Assembly: GCA_023265365.1 (NCBI GenBank)
Contig: JAHFTY010000008.1
Span: forward strand, 1-46,628
Direction: 5' to 3'
Length of the DNA: 46,628 bases
Source: Acidobacteriota bacterium
GTDB lineage: Bacteria; Acidobacteriota; Terriglobia; 20CM-2-55-15
Part shown: piece after piece, positions 23,509 through 34,016 of the stretch
Layout: each line of letters opens with the position of its first letter
How positions within the stretch are numbered: the first letter of the stretch is position 1
Position numbers and translations under genes: made by a program
The notes under the pieces: generated by a model
The model's input: only the letters and a program-made list of their open reading frames with translations
Told to the model about the DNA's origin: nothing
The model's database searches: none

Positions 23509-23801
23509 CACCACCCCGGCGCTTCGCGCCACCCCTCCTCGTCGAGGAGGGGAAAACGCTTCTCCTCGATCTCGCCTTATTGGGACTCACCGAGCGCGGC
23601 GCCCATTCCGAACCGCTGCGGGAAAACGCTTCTCCTCGATCTCGCCTTATTGGGACAACACTGCCTCAAGGTGGGGGCCCTCTCAAACAGTGGTTTTTTT
23701 CGCAATGCCTGGAATAGCCGTGCCATACAGCACAGCCTCAAGGTGGAGGACCCTCTCAAACAGGCCAGTTCCTCAAGAGGGGCGGCGCGAAGCGCCGGGG
23801 T
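23509..23801. repeat. Composite palindromic element copy R3, short terminal repeats, internal direct repeats
   Basis: accccggcgcttcgcgcc (23513-23530) and complement ggcgcgaagcgccggggt (23784-23801); gggaaaacgcttctcctcgatctcgccttattgggac at 23550-23586 and 23620-23656. Confidence 0.8.
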
Positions 23802-23821
23802 ATTGTCCGCCACGGCGAGGA

Positions 23822-26800
23822 TCAGGGCTTCAACGGGGCAAGGCCGGCCTGCAACAGTTTCGAATTCAGGTTCGTGAGATCGATACCTTTCAGGGAATTC
23901 CATCGGGACACCAGTGACTCGAGAGCCCGGCGGCGTTCCGCTACGGCTGCGGCGAGTTGGGTGGTGGGCGCATCATCGGAAGCCTGGAGCATTGCCAGCA
24001 ATGGAGTCAGAGTCCCGCCGATCGTCGAGAGTGTGTCGCGGCCGGGTTCTCCGCCGCGCTGACCTCCTGCGCTGCCTTCGAGTGCGGCAGCTTTTGTATC
24101 GAAAGCCTGGATTGCGTCTAAAACGGCGCCCTGAGGAATGGCGTTCAACTGCGCGCGCAGGGAGCGGAGTTGCTGGAGCGTGGATTGCGCCTGAAGTACG
24201 CCGTCGTAGAGGGCCTTCGAAAGCATCGACTGCTGCGTGATACCGGGGACGGGCGTTTTCACGCGGGGATCCATCTTTACGGTGAGCGGCTGTGTGTAAC
24301 TCTTGCCCTCGACCGTCAGCCTTACGGCGTACTGCCCCGGAGGCACCCACGGCGAATTCAGGCCCGGAGCCGTGTTCATGTAGATCGCGGAGATCGGGTA
24401 ATTCGGCTGCCCGGCCGGCAACGGTGTGTAGTGCAAGTCCCACAGGAACCGGTGCATTCCGGCGGCCGTTGAAAGCACCTGGGCGGGCCGGACCCAGTAC
24501 GGCGGTACGGTGAGCGTTCGCAAATCGACCGCCGGAGTCGGATCCGCGCTGGAGTAACGGCGGACCCGGCTACCCGCCGAATCCAGAATCTCAATCGCCA
24601 CCGGGCCGGTGGCGGAAGCCTTCAATACGTAATCGATGATCGCGCCGTCCGGCGGATTCGGACCGGCGGGCTCGTCCGGTGGAAGAGGTGTGTCCGTGTT
24701 TTTGTTCCACTTGAAACGAATGGCCGTTTGCGGTTTGAAAAGGAAGGCGAACAGAGGTGGCCGGCATGTTGAGACGCAGTGACTGCCAATGGTCGCCATC
24801 GTCAAAAGACACGGCCACGTGCCGTTCCGTTCCCGCGTACAGTAATCCTTTCCTCTTCGGATCTTCCCGTACCACATCGGCGGGTCCGAAATCCGGAAGA
24901 CCGTTCGTGATGGGCATCCAGGTTTTGCCGCCGTCGTGCGTGCGGTAAATGTGCGGCTTCATGTCGTCCAGACGAAGCGTGTTGATTGCCGCGAACGCTG
25001 TCAGCGGATCGAAGCGGCCGGCATCGATGACAGACACTTTCGAAAACGGAGTGAGTTGGGGCGGCGTGACATCGGTCCAGTGGAGTCCGCCATCCGCGGT
25101 GGTGTGAATCAAGCCGTCGTCCGTGCCGGCCCAGATACGGTTGATGTCGACGTACGACGGAGCGATCGTGTAAACCACGCCGCGCTGCGTGGCTTTCGCC
25201 GAATCCGCCGGCCTGTACTTTCCGATCGTCGGCGGCACCTCGAATGTTTTCCGCGTCAGGTCCGGGCTGATTTCCTTCCAGCTTTCGCCCCCGTCCGCCG
25301 TTCTCCAAACCTTATTGGACCCGAAGAACATCACTCGCGGGTCCGCCATCGAAAACACGAGGGGCGCTGTCCGAAGCGTGCGGAAGTCGGCGGGCCGAAC
25401 CGGTTTTGGCGTGACGTTTTTTGTCTGGCCGGTGCGCCGGTTGTAGCGCGTAACCTTCCCGCCGTAGACGAGGTCGGGATTGAGCGGGTCCGGGGCAACA
25501 TAGCCGTACTCCTCGACGCCAACGGGACGCCATTCCCGGAAGGTGATCTGGCCGTCGTCGCCCCGGCTCGAAACGCAGGCGGAGCCGGACTCCTGCTGGC
25601 CGCTGCAGACCCGGTAGGGGAAGGCGTTGTCCGTCATGACGTGGTACATCTGCGCTGTCGGCTGGTTATACCAGGAACTCCAGGATTCTCCGCCGTTGAC
25701 CGTGATCACGGCGCCCTGATCGCTGGAGAGAATCAGGATGTCGGGATTATTGGGATTGATCCATGCCCGCTGATAATCGTCTCCGCCCGGCGCTCCGCGA
25801 AACGCGTTCCAGGTGCGGCCGCCATCGGTGGATTTCCAGGTCACGACGGCCGCGATATAAACGATATCCGGGTTCTTCGGATCCACCGCCGGCGATTCCT
25901 CGCTGAGGCGCGCCATCGGTCGATTGTCGGTGGAGATGCGCGTCCAGTTGTCGCCGGCATCGTCGGAACGGTAGATGCCCGTGCCGGATCCGCGAGCAGA
26001 GTTGACGGTGGCGTAGAGACGCCTGGGACTGGAAGGCGCGACCGCCAATTCCGCCAGAACCACTCCGTCGGGGTCCGCAGGCAAGCCCTTTGTCAACTTC
26101 GCCCATGTATTTCCGCCATCCACCGACTTGAAGATTCCGCCGTTGGTTCCGCTCCACACGCCGTTTTCCCAGGGCCCCTGACGCGATTCCCAGAGCGTTG
26201 CGTAGATGGTGTTGGAGTCCGCGGGGTCGAATTCGAGATCGAATGCGCCGGTGTTTTCATCCTTGTAGAGGACTTTCTGAAATGTCCGCCCTCCATCGGT
26301 GGATCGAAACACGCCGCGCTCCTCGTTCGCCGCGTAAGGATGGCCGAGGACCGCAACGAAGAGCCTGTTGGGATTTATCGGATCGACGATGATTTCCGGA
26401 ATCTGCTGGCCGTCTCGAAGTCCCAGATGGGTCCACGTTTTTCCGGCATCGGTGGATTTGTAAATGCCGTCGCCGACGGAAAGATCCGGCCGCTGCAATC
26501 CCTCGCCGCTTCCGACATAAATAGTGTTGGGGTCCGATGGCGCCAGGGCAATCGAACCGATGGAGCCGGTAGGCTGATCGTCAAAGATGGGTTTCCAGGT
26601 GCGCCCGAAGTCCGTCGTCTTCCATACACCGCCGTTATTGACGCCAATATAGAAAACGTTCGGCTGGCTCGCGATGCCGGTCGCAGCCTTGGTCCGGCCC
26701 GCGCGATACGGGCCGATGTGCCGCCATCGCATCTCGCCGAACAGGTTCGGACTGTATTGCTGTGCGGTGGTGAATGAGATCGACGACAGGATGAGCAGAA

Positions 26801-26837
26801 CCGAGCATGCAATCCGCTTCGAAACACACGATGCCAT
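23822..26837 (-). pseudogene. Sortilin/VPS10-like BNR-repeat exported protein, split by an out-of-frame deletion near 24738-24755
   Basis: Start MASCVSKRIACSVLLILSSISFTTAQQYSPNLFGEMRWRHIGPYRAGRTKA; repeated STDGGRTF/STDAGKTW motifs; frame break after LRLNMPATSVR, with LFKPQTAIRFKWNKNTDTPLPPDEPAGPNPPDGAIIDY continuing in another frame. Confidence 0.85.
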
Positions 26838-26863
26838 AATGCCTCCGATGTCGAGCCGATTAC

Positions 26864-28453
26864 TCAGCCTCTCCCATCCTTCCGCTTCACGGGTGGAACC
26901 GGCATATCCGGGCTGAGACGCGGGCGCCTCGTGTGCCACTCGGTCGCCCTTTCGTACGCGGTGGCCAGGGCGAGCACCCGGCCTTCGGAGAACCGCGGAC
27001 CGGCGATCATCAAGCCAATCGGCAGGCCGTTCGCTGAAAATCCGCAGGGAATCGAAACCGCCGGGATTCCGAAAGTGTTGAACGGAACGCAATTCGACGC
27101 CTGGAACGGCTCGGTTTCGTTCCCCGTGTTCTCTTCGCGCTGCAAGGCTGCGTCGATGGTTTCCGGAATCACGCGCATGGTCGGAAGAACGACCAGGTCG
27201 TAATTGGCGAAGGAATCGTCAATCGTCTTGCGAAGCCGCTGGAGCTCCCACTGCGCCTTGATGTAGTCGACCACGCGGTTCGAACAGTTCTCACTCGCCA
27301 CATCGTTCAACCGGCGATGCGCCGCTTCGATGGTGCGCCGCTGATTGAGGGAATAGCTTCCGGATTTCCGTTGATACCATTCCCAATGGAACGCCTCGAT
27401 CTCACCGTCGAAGTAGGCCCTGGAGTACTTGCCCGGAGCAGGCAGATGCATGTCTTTCACGCTTCGCGTGAGACGAGTGACCACACGGATCGCCTCTTCC
27501 ACCGCTTTGCCGGTGTCATCATCCAGGAAGTCGAAAAATGGAGCGCGCGGTACGCCGATCCGCAATTGGTTGACAGGCTGCTTCAACGCCGCGACGTAGT
27601 CTTCCCGGGCATGCTCCACGCTGGCCACGTCGTGTTTGTCATAGCCGGCGATTCCCGCAAGGAGCATCGCGGCGTCTTCGGCGGTCTTCGTCATCGGGCC
27701 GCAATGATCGAGGGAATAGGTGCGGGGAATGATGCCGCGAATGGAAACCAATCCGTACGTGGGTTTCAGGCCGACGATTCCACAATAGGACGCCGGCATT
27801 CTTATGGATCCGCCGGTGTCGGTCCCGAGTGCGCCCAGCGTCATGTCGGCAATCACGGAGGCGCCTGAACCGCCGGACGATCCGGCGGGAATCCGGTCCA
27901 GCGCCCACGGGTTCCGGACCGGCCGGAAATACGTGGACGCCGAGCTGTCGCCCATCGCGAATTCCTGGAGTCCGGCTTTGGCGATAATGATGGCGCCGGC
28001 TTCCTTCAGGCGCCTCACGCAATCGGCATCTTCGTCCGGAACTCGGTCGTCGAACACCGCGCTCCCCCCTGTGGTGCGCGTGCCCGCCGTGTCAATGTTG
28101 TCCTTTAACGCGATCGGAATCCCGTGAAGCGGGCTTCGAAACCTGCCCGCTTTGGCCTCCGTATCGAGCTGTTTGGCCTGAGCCAGCGCCTCTTCGGTCA
28201 TGATCGTGATGTACGCGTTCACCTTCGGGTTGTACACCTTCGCCCGGTCGAGGCACGCCTGGGTAAGTTCCGTGCACGTCATTTCACCCGCACGAATCTT
28301 TTTCGATGCTTCCGCGATGGTCAGTCTTGCCAGTTCATCGCCAGGGGCGTACGCCGATTCGGAACCGGCAACACCCGGAAACGCGGTGGCTCCTGCGGCG
28401 GCAGCGGCAGTGAGCCGAATAAAGTCACGACGGCTGATGTCTTGTTCGCCCAT
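26864..28453 (-). CDS. Amidase-signature family enzyme with Tat signal
   Basis: MGEQDISRRDFIRLTAAAAAGATAFPGVAG (RRDF Tat motif); GIPIALKDNIDTAGTRTTGGS; PAGSSGGSGASVIADMTLGALGTDTGGSIRMPASYCGIVGLKPTYG. Confidence 0.93.
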   Translation of the reverse strand: MGEQDISRRDFIRLTAAAAAGATAFPGVAGSESAYAPGDELARLTIAEASKKIRAGEMTCTELTQACLDRAKVYNPKVNAYITIMTEEALAQAKQLDTEAKAGRFRSPLHGIPIALKDNIDTAGTRTTGGSAVFDDRVPDEDADCVRRLKEAGAIIIAKAGLQEFAMGDSSASTYFRPVRNPWALDRIPAGSSGGSGASVIADMTLGALGTDTGGSIRMPASYCGIVGLKPTYGLVSIRGIIPRTYSLDHCGPMTKTAEDAAMLLAGIAGYDKHDVASVEHAREDYVAALKQPVNQLRIGVPRAPFFDFLDDDTGKAVEEAIRVVTRLTRSVKDMHLPAPGKYSRAYFDGEIEAFHWEWYQRKSGSYSLNQRRTIEAAHRRLNDVASENCSNRVVDYIKAQWELQRLRKTIDDSFANYDLVVLPTMRVIPETIDAALQREENTGNETEPFQASNCVPFNTFGIPAVSIPCGFSANGLPIGLMIAGPRFSEGRVLALATAYERATEWHTRRPRLSPDMPVPPVKRKDGRG

Positions 28454-28492
28454 GTTGTGAACTCCACCTCAAGAATTTGGTTTTCTCCGGGA

Positions 28493-28695
28493 CGGGGCTT
28501 TGCACAAAAAGTCGGTTCGGCGGTGAAGAGAAGTCGAGGAAATGCGTTTTCCCCTCCTCAGCGAGGAGGGGTGGCGCGAAGCGCCGGGGTGGTGTTGTTA
28601 TTCTGTTGAACGAACCGCCCCGCCGCTCCGCGGCACCCCGCCTTGGCCAAGGCGGGGAAATTCCTTCGTCCTGCGACTTTTTGTGCAAAGCCCCG
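28493..28695. repeat. Composite palindromic MITE-like element copy R4 (most compact copy with perfect TIRs)
   Basis: Perfect 22-bp TIRs cggggctttgcacaaaaagtcg (28493-28514) / cgactttttgtgcaaagccccg (28674-28695); 203 bp total; four internal palindromic modules. Confidence 0.92.
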
Positions 28696-28867
28696 AGACG
28701 GCACGAATCTGACACCGAGCTTCGGTCATGTCAAGGGACCGTGCGGCTAAGGATCACAAGAGGAAGGAAGGCGGGCGGCCCTCCGATTACCTTGTGGTGC
28801 GCGGGCGGGAAGAACGCTTCTGGCAAACGTCGGGTGATGAACCGGGCGAAGACCGCCGTGAGGTGAA

Positions 28868-28898
28868 TCAAAGGCTGCCCGTTCGAGGCAGCCTTTGA
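28868..28898. terminator. Strong hairpin, candidate intrinsic terminator
   Basis: tcaaaggctgcc-cgttcga-ggcagcctttga, 12-bp perfect stem, followed on + strand by atttctttt. Confidence 0.65.
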
Positions 28899-28944
28899 AT
28901 TTCTTTTACAGCTCGCGGATATGATTGGTATCGCGTTACCAGGT

Positions 28945-29655
28945 TTATGGCTGGACGGCGAAGCAGTACAGCAGACCGGCGCCGCCGGTTTGAACCAGGT
29001 TCGGTTGACTGCAGCCGCGGCTGCCGTGAGTCGAGTTCCAGGAGCTGTTGTTGCCGCCCTGCTTGTCGGAATGGCCGAGTTGCGCGGAACCGCGGCCGTC
29101 GGCGTTACTGGTGTAGTTGGTGCACGTGTGATCGTTGGCGTCGGTATAGGCGTGGCCGTCCGGCTGCGAACCCGTGAGGATGTCGTGTTGATTCGGCGTG
29201 TCGCCGACGCCGTTGACGACCGTGTTCTTTTCAGTCAGCGAGAACTGCTTGCCCAGCGCATTCCCGATGCGCGCCTGTTCGATCGTATCGCCGTGAAGCT
29301 CGGCCACGTTCATCCCAACCCGCTGGCCCCGCGCGTTGTACCACGGACCAGCCCCGATCCGATCGCGGGCGTTGACGGCGTTCGGGCCCTGAGTGCTCAG
29401 GTACGCGCGCCATGTGGCCGCACCGCGGCCGGCGTCCGTCGCGAGTTTCTGGCAGTAGGCGTCCGCCCCGTCCAGTCCGCCGTAGTTTGCGCCATCGCCT
29501 TTGCCGGCGCTGGTCACAAAGAAGCTCATCGGTTGTGGAGCAGCCTGCGCGCCCCGCTGCGGCGCGGCTCCGCCACGAGGCGGCTCCTGTGCGATCAAAG
29601 CAAAACCACCAATCAGTACAGATAGTGCAGCGACGATAATGCGTGTCTGGTTCAT
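28945..29655 (-). CDS. Exported endostatin/C-type-lectin-like fold protein
   Basis: Signal MNQTRIIVAALSVLIGGFALIAQ, RGGAAPQRGAQ linker, MSFFVTSAGKGDGANYGGLDGADAYCQKLATDAG...TWRAYLSTQ...ARDRIGAGPWYNARG...HDILTGSQPDG...SWNSTHGSRGCSQ...GGAGLLYCFAV. Fold assignment is from memory. Confidence 0.6.
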   Translation of the reverse strand: MNQTRIIVAALSVLIGGFALIAQEPPRGGAAPQRGAQAAPQPMSFFVTSAGKGDGANYGGLDGADAYCQKLATDAGRGAATWRAYLSTQGPNAVNARDRIGAGPWYNARGQRVGMNVAELHGDTIEQARIGNALGKQFSLTEKNTVVNGVGDTPNQHDILTGSQPDGHAYTDANDHTCTNYTSNADGRGSAQLGHSDKQGGNNSSWNSTHGSRGCSQPNLVQTGGAGLLYCFAVQP

Positions 29656-29803
29656 TGTTCAGTCCTCCATTTCATGCGCTGGCTATTCTACCAATATCTG
29701 CACGGACGTCACGTTTTGGGTGTGATTCTTTACGAATAACGGCATCGAAATACGTCCGGCGGCTTCGCGCCAATGCCCATCCGGATTCCAGACTCGCGGC
29801 GAG

Positions 29804-30739
29804 TTGCGGCAAGCGCCAGAGCCATCCTTCGCCATTCTGCGGGTGCTGGCGGACCGGCGACCATTGCCGGCACGATTCCTGGTGTTGGGTAGCGCGTCGC
29901 CCGAATTGGCCGCGGGCGCCTCGGAGTCGCTCGCGGGACGTGTGGCGATTGTCCCAATGTCCGGATTCGACTTATCCGAAGCGGGTGAAGCATCCCTCCG
30001 CTCGCTCTGGTGGCGCGGAGGATTTCCGCGCTCCTTTCTGGCCGCATCCGATGTCGAGAGCCGGCGCTGGCGGTCCGATTTCATTCAGACTTTTCTCGAG
30101 CGGGACCTGCGGCGTTTCGGTGTGCAAGTCGCGCCGGTGGCGCTCCGGCGGTTCTGGAACATGGTGGCGCATCATCACGGCCAGATCTGGAACGCTTCAG
30201 AGATCGGCCGCTCACTCGGGGAAGCGCACACGACGGTCAAGCGGCACCTCGACATCCTTTGCGGTGCTTTCGTCATGCGGCAATTACCTCCATGGTTCGA
30301 AAACATCAGCAAACGGCAGGTGAAATCCCCGAAGGTGTACCTGCGCGACAGCGGTCTGTTACACGAACTGCTGGGTATCGCTTCTTTTGCAGCACTGGAA
30401 TCGCATCCCAAGCTCGGTGCGTCCTGGGAGGGATTCGCCCTGGAGGAGGTGCTTAGGATCGCCGGCGATCGCGAGGCATATTTCTGGAACACGCAGGGTG
30501 GAGCGGAACTGGACCTCCTTCTTTTTTTAAACGGGAGACGGTACGGCTTCGAATTCAAGTATGCCGATGCGCCCGGTATCACAAAATCGTTGAACGTGGC
30601 GCACGATGACCTGCAATTGAAACGCGTGTTTGTTGTTCATCCCGGCGAAAAGTCATATGTACTCAACGAATGGGCGGAGGCGGTTGCGATAGCCGATCTG
30701 AGAGCGAAAGTGGAGAAGCTTGCCTCCCGTCGCAGGTGA
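29804..30739 (+). pseudogene. DUF4143-type ATPase lacking its N-terminal P-loop domain
   Basis: FAILRVLADRRPLPARFLVLGSASPELAAGASESLAGRVAIVPMSGFDLSE...WWRGGFPRSFLA...FIQTFLERDLRRFGV...YFWNTQGGAELDLLLFLNGRRYGFEFKYADAP; no Walker A upstream. Confidence 0.75.
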
Positions 30740-30753
30740 AGACGCGGTTAGTC

Positions 30754-31020
30754 TCAGGGAGACGGAAACCAGGATGGCCGGGAAATCCGTTGCGACTCGT
30801 CTAACGACTCTCGGACGCGAGTTGTGAAGACCCGATCTTTTGAGAATCGGTCGTGGCGTGACGAAGCTTCAATTCGCGCCAATTGCGATCCGCGTCCCAG
30901 CAGCGACGTCTTTCCCATCTGGCGAGACCCTTTGATCGGGACGATGCTCTTGCCCGCCTTGATGGCCTGAAGGAACTCCGGATCCGTGCGGCGCTCGATG
31001 TATATTGTCGAAGTACATTT
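30754..31020 (-). pseudogene. Remnant of an AAA-like (AAA_35-type) ATPase, P-loop fragment only
   Basis: Minus-strand frame without [53 protein letters not shown]...; [10 protein letters not shown] is a Walker A. Confidence 0.7.
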
Positions 31021-31093
31021 CCCTGCCGGAGTAATTGATGGAGAGTGGATTCAGTCTCAGCCGAATAAAGAATTCCGGCATTCAAGCATAAAC

Positions 31094-31131
31094 GCGGAAG
31101 GGAATTCCGAGATTCCGGAATTCCCTTCCGC
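31094..31131. terminator. 15-bp perfect inverted repeat downstream of the 912-aa ORF
   Basis: gcggaagggaattcc (31094-31108), 8-nt loop, ggaattcccttccgc (31117-31131). Confidence 0.55.
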
Positions 31132-31163
31132 ATTAGTCGACTGGAATCTTTGGAAGACCCAGT

Positions 31164-33890
31164 CTACTGCTTTGGTCCTACGATCGGCCCAACGGTGGAA
31201 CTGAACGGTAGAACCGTTCCGTTGGCGTTGCAGGCTGCAACGGCTGCTGCCGCTTGAGCGGCGACGGAATTCTTGTCCGCGTTACTCTGCGACTTGCTCA
31301 CCGTCACTGCCGAGCAGGAGTAGCTGGTGTTGCCCGAGGCATCGGTTGCCGTCAGCCTCAGGAGGTAGACTCGTCCGTCCGCGTTACCCTGCCGTTCCCT
31401 GCGCAGACCAATACTGGCGGTGTTTCCATTGAAAGTGACCGCTGCATCCGGCTGAAAGTTGCCGTCACCGGTCGTGTTCAGCGGCTCGTCCTGTGTGATC
31501 GACATGCCGATCACCGGCTTCGCGTCGCAAATATCGCTGACTCCAATGCTGCCCACCGGAACCATGTCGTGATTCACCGGCCACAGCGTTGTCGAGGTCA
31601 GCGCGGGGGTGATCGCCGGCTTCGTCGTGTCGACGACCGTAGCGGTAGCGGTCCCGGTGGTGCTGTTGCCTGCCGCATCCGTCGCCGTGAACGTCACCGT
31701 CGTCGCACCCAGTGGGAACGTTGCCGGCAACGGCGGATTACTGGTCACGGTGACCGGGGGACTGCACGCGTCGGCGCTTGAGACATTGAAGTCGGCCATC
31801 GAGAACGACGTTCCGGCCGCTGTCGCCTGCTCCTTCTTCGCCGGATTCGCGCTCAAAGTCGGCGGCGTCTTGTCGACCACGGTCACCTTTGCCGTCGCCG
31901 ATGCCGACGCACCCTTGCTATCGGTAATCGTCAACGTGACCAAGGTTGTACCCAACGGGTACGGCCCCGGCGGCACCATCGTGATCGTAACTGGGTCGCC
32001 ATCCGGATCAAACGAACCGTCATCGATGCTTCCGGCGCCCTGGCAATTGCCATCCGCGATTACCGTTATGTCCTTCACCTTCGCCACTGGCGGGTTATTC
32101 GGAGACTTCCACGTCTTATTGACCGTATTGGAAATCACGCTGTTTCCAATTCGCGCGCGAATAACGTCCGTACCGGTATTGGGACCGTTGTAGGTGTACG
32201 TAAGACTGGCATTCCCATTCTGATCCGTCTGGGCTGTACCGATTGTCACGCTCCCGCTCGGACCACTGAGTACATCGAATGTGATTGTCACCCCAGGAAC
32301 CCCAGTGCCGCCAGCGCTCGTCGCAGTGGCGGTGACCGTGTGATTCTCACCAAAGAGATTTGTGTCGTCGGGCGGAGTTAACGTGAGGTTCGTCGGTAGG
32401 ATGAGGGGTGTTGCCGATAGGATCAACAGAGATAGGGCGGTGTCGCCAGCGATATTCTGATACCAGGTCCCAGGGTCGCCGCAACACCAGGCCAAGTCCC
32501 AATTCCCGCCCGTTGTCGAGTTCCCGCTGAGCTGCGAGGTTACCAGGAAACCCTTATAATCCTTATGCCAATCCTTATCTGCACGAGTTACATTCGGCAG
32601 AGTCGTGACGGCATACAGCTTCAGCCCCTTGAAGGAATTGAACATCGCGTAAATGCAACCTTTGTTACCGTTGCCGCTGCAACTGCCAGCACCGTTGTTC
32701 CAATTGGCGTTGAGGTAATTGACGGTTGTCTGCGGTGTTATCGTTGTGACTCCGTTGGTGTCACTCAATCCCAACCCGCGGAAGTTCAATGCCTGGAGAC
32801 GAATGCCGGCTCGCGTCATTTCTGCTTCGGTCGAGGTGTAACCGAGTGCGCCGTTTGCGTTCGTGGTCCTTTTGATTTCGAGTTCAAGCTCGTTGTCGAC
32901 AAAGCCTGGAATAGTGGCGCCGAAGGCTTGTGCGTCTAATAGGGCAAGGACGTTCCACCCGATCGCAGAGCCATCCGACTGGTTATCGTTAAACCCATAT
33001 CTCCAGCCCCCTCGATAGGTCCCCGAGTCCGCCTGCGAATAAGCAATCGCTGCCACAAGCCGCTGGACGATCGTCAAATAGGTATTCCCGGTCGTGCCGG
33101 CGCCCACCGTGGCTACGCGGTTGGGCTCGCCGCTTCCTGCAATCGCAAGCAAGAGAACCGCGTCCGAGTATCCAGGGTCGTACGTGCCGTGGTACAGGGC
33201 GGAACAGGGCGCAGCGCCGATACCTGCGCACGGGTCTCCCGCTGCCTGCCCGGTTACGTTAACAGCCGTCAGGTTCAGAAAAACATAATTCAATCCGCCC
33301 TGCACCAGTGGCGCGTAGATGTCATTGGTCGTTACCGTATGGCCGTGGTTTTCAAAAGCCAGAACGGCCATCGACGTAAATGACGCCGCGTCCCAACCGG
33401 TCGCCACGGTCCAGTTGACATTATCTACAACGCCATCGTGAAGATTCTCGCGATTCACAGCACTGTAATACAGGTAACGAAGTCCGTTTTCGATCGCGAT
33501 GCTCGTGTCAACCTCAAGTTTCTGATCCGCCGTGAGGAAACTGTCATTGGATACCGCAATCGTGCTCGTCGCCTCCTCGGTACCCACCTTCAATTTGGCC
33601 GTGAAGGCCGCCTGAGGCAGGGCCGTAGCAAAGGTCTTCGTGGTTGCAATGTAGGATTGTGAACCAGCAACCACTGAGCAGGCCTGAGTCGTGAGGTCGC
33701 TGAACTCAAACACGCAGGAACTGCCGGGAGGCAGCGTCGTGTTGCCCCAAACGACCACTGGAGTTCCAGAGAGCGCGTCTCGGTTGGGCATCATCTTCGT
33801 GGTCGCATAGGCATCGCTCAAACCTAGCGTGCACAACGCAATCACGGCGAACAAACCGGCCAAACAACTTTTGGGAATCTTGCGACTCAT
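31164..33890 (-). CDS. Large exported multidomain protein: alpha/alpha-toroid (prenyltransferase/squalene-cyclase-repeat-like) N-terminal half, then Big_1-like and HYR-like domains
   Basis: Signal MSRKIPKSCLAGLFAVIALCTLGLSDAYA; GGWRYGFNDNQSDGSAIGWNVLALLDAQAFG...; GVPGVTITFDVLSGPSGSVTIGTAQTDQNGNASLTYTY; FPLGATTVTFTATDAAGNSTTGTATATVVDTTKP. Confidence 0.75.
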   Translation of the reverse strand: MSRKIPKSCLAGLFAVIALCTLGLSDAYATTKMMPNRDALSGTPVVVWGNTTLPPGSSCVFEFSDLTTQACSVVAGSQSYIATTKTFATALPQAAFTAKLKVGTEEATSTIAVSNDSFLTADQKLEVDTSIAIENGLRYLYYSAVNRENLHDGVVDNVNWTVATGWDAASFTSMAVLAFENHGHTVTTNDIYAPLVQGGLNYVFLNLTAVNVTGQAAGDPCAGIGAAPCSALYHGTYDPGYSDAVLLLAIAGSGEPNRVATVGAGTTGNTYLTIVQRLVAAIAYSQADSGTYRGGWRYGFNDNQSDGSAIGWNVLALLDAQAFGATIPGFVDNELELEIKRTTNANGALGYTSTEAEMTRAGIRLQALNFRGLGLSDTNGVTTITPQTTVNYLNANWNNGAGSCSGNGNKGCIYAMFNSFKGLKLYAVTTLPNVTRADKDWHKDYKGFLVTSQLSGNSTTGGNWDLAWCCGDPGTWYQNIAGDTALSLLILSATPLILPTNLTLTPPDDTNLFGENHTVTATATSAGGTGVPGVTITFDVLSGPSGSVTIGTAQTDQNGNASLTYTYNGPNTGTDVIRARIGNSVISNTVNKTWKSPNNPPVAKVKDITVIADGNCQGAGSIDDGSFDPDGDPVTITMVPPGPYPLGTTLVTLTITDSKGASASATAKVTVVDKTPPTLSANPAKKEQATAAGTSFSMADFNVSSADACSPPVTVTSNPPLPATFPLGATTVTFTATDAAGNSTTGTATATVVDTTKPAITPALTSTTLWPVNHDMVPVGSIGVSDICDAKPVIGMSITQDEPLNTTGDGNFQPDAAVTFNGNTASIGLRRERQGNADGRVYLLRLTATDASGNTSYSCSAVTVSKSQSNADKNSVAAQAAAAVAACNANGTVLPFSSTVGPIVGPKQ

Positions 33891-34016
33891 AGTTACCATC
33901 ACCGCGGCCTCGACCGACTCGGTTGCTGATTGGTCGCTGAATGCGCATACAAGCGGACATTTTCATTTACTGACAGGGGAGGGCAGTGCGCGGGGGATTT
34001 GGAGGATTGAGAAGGC

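Noticed and set aside
23509-23801. Possible CRISPR array because of regularly spaced repeats
   Set aside because: Only two copies of each direct repeat, no uniform spacers, and no cas genes; better explained as internal duplication in a palindromic element.
24936-26777. 613-aa plus-strand ORF
   Set aside because: Antisense to the BNR/sortilin-like gene, which has clear repeated STDGGRTF motifs.
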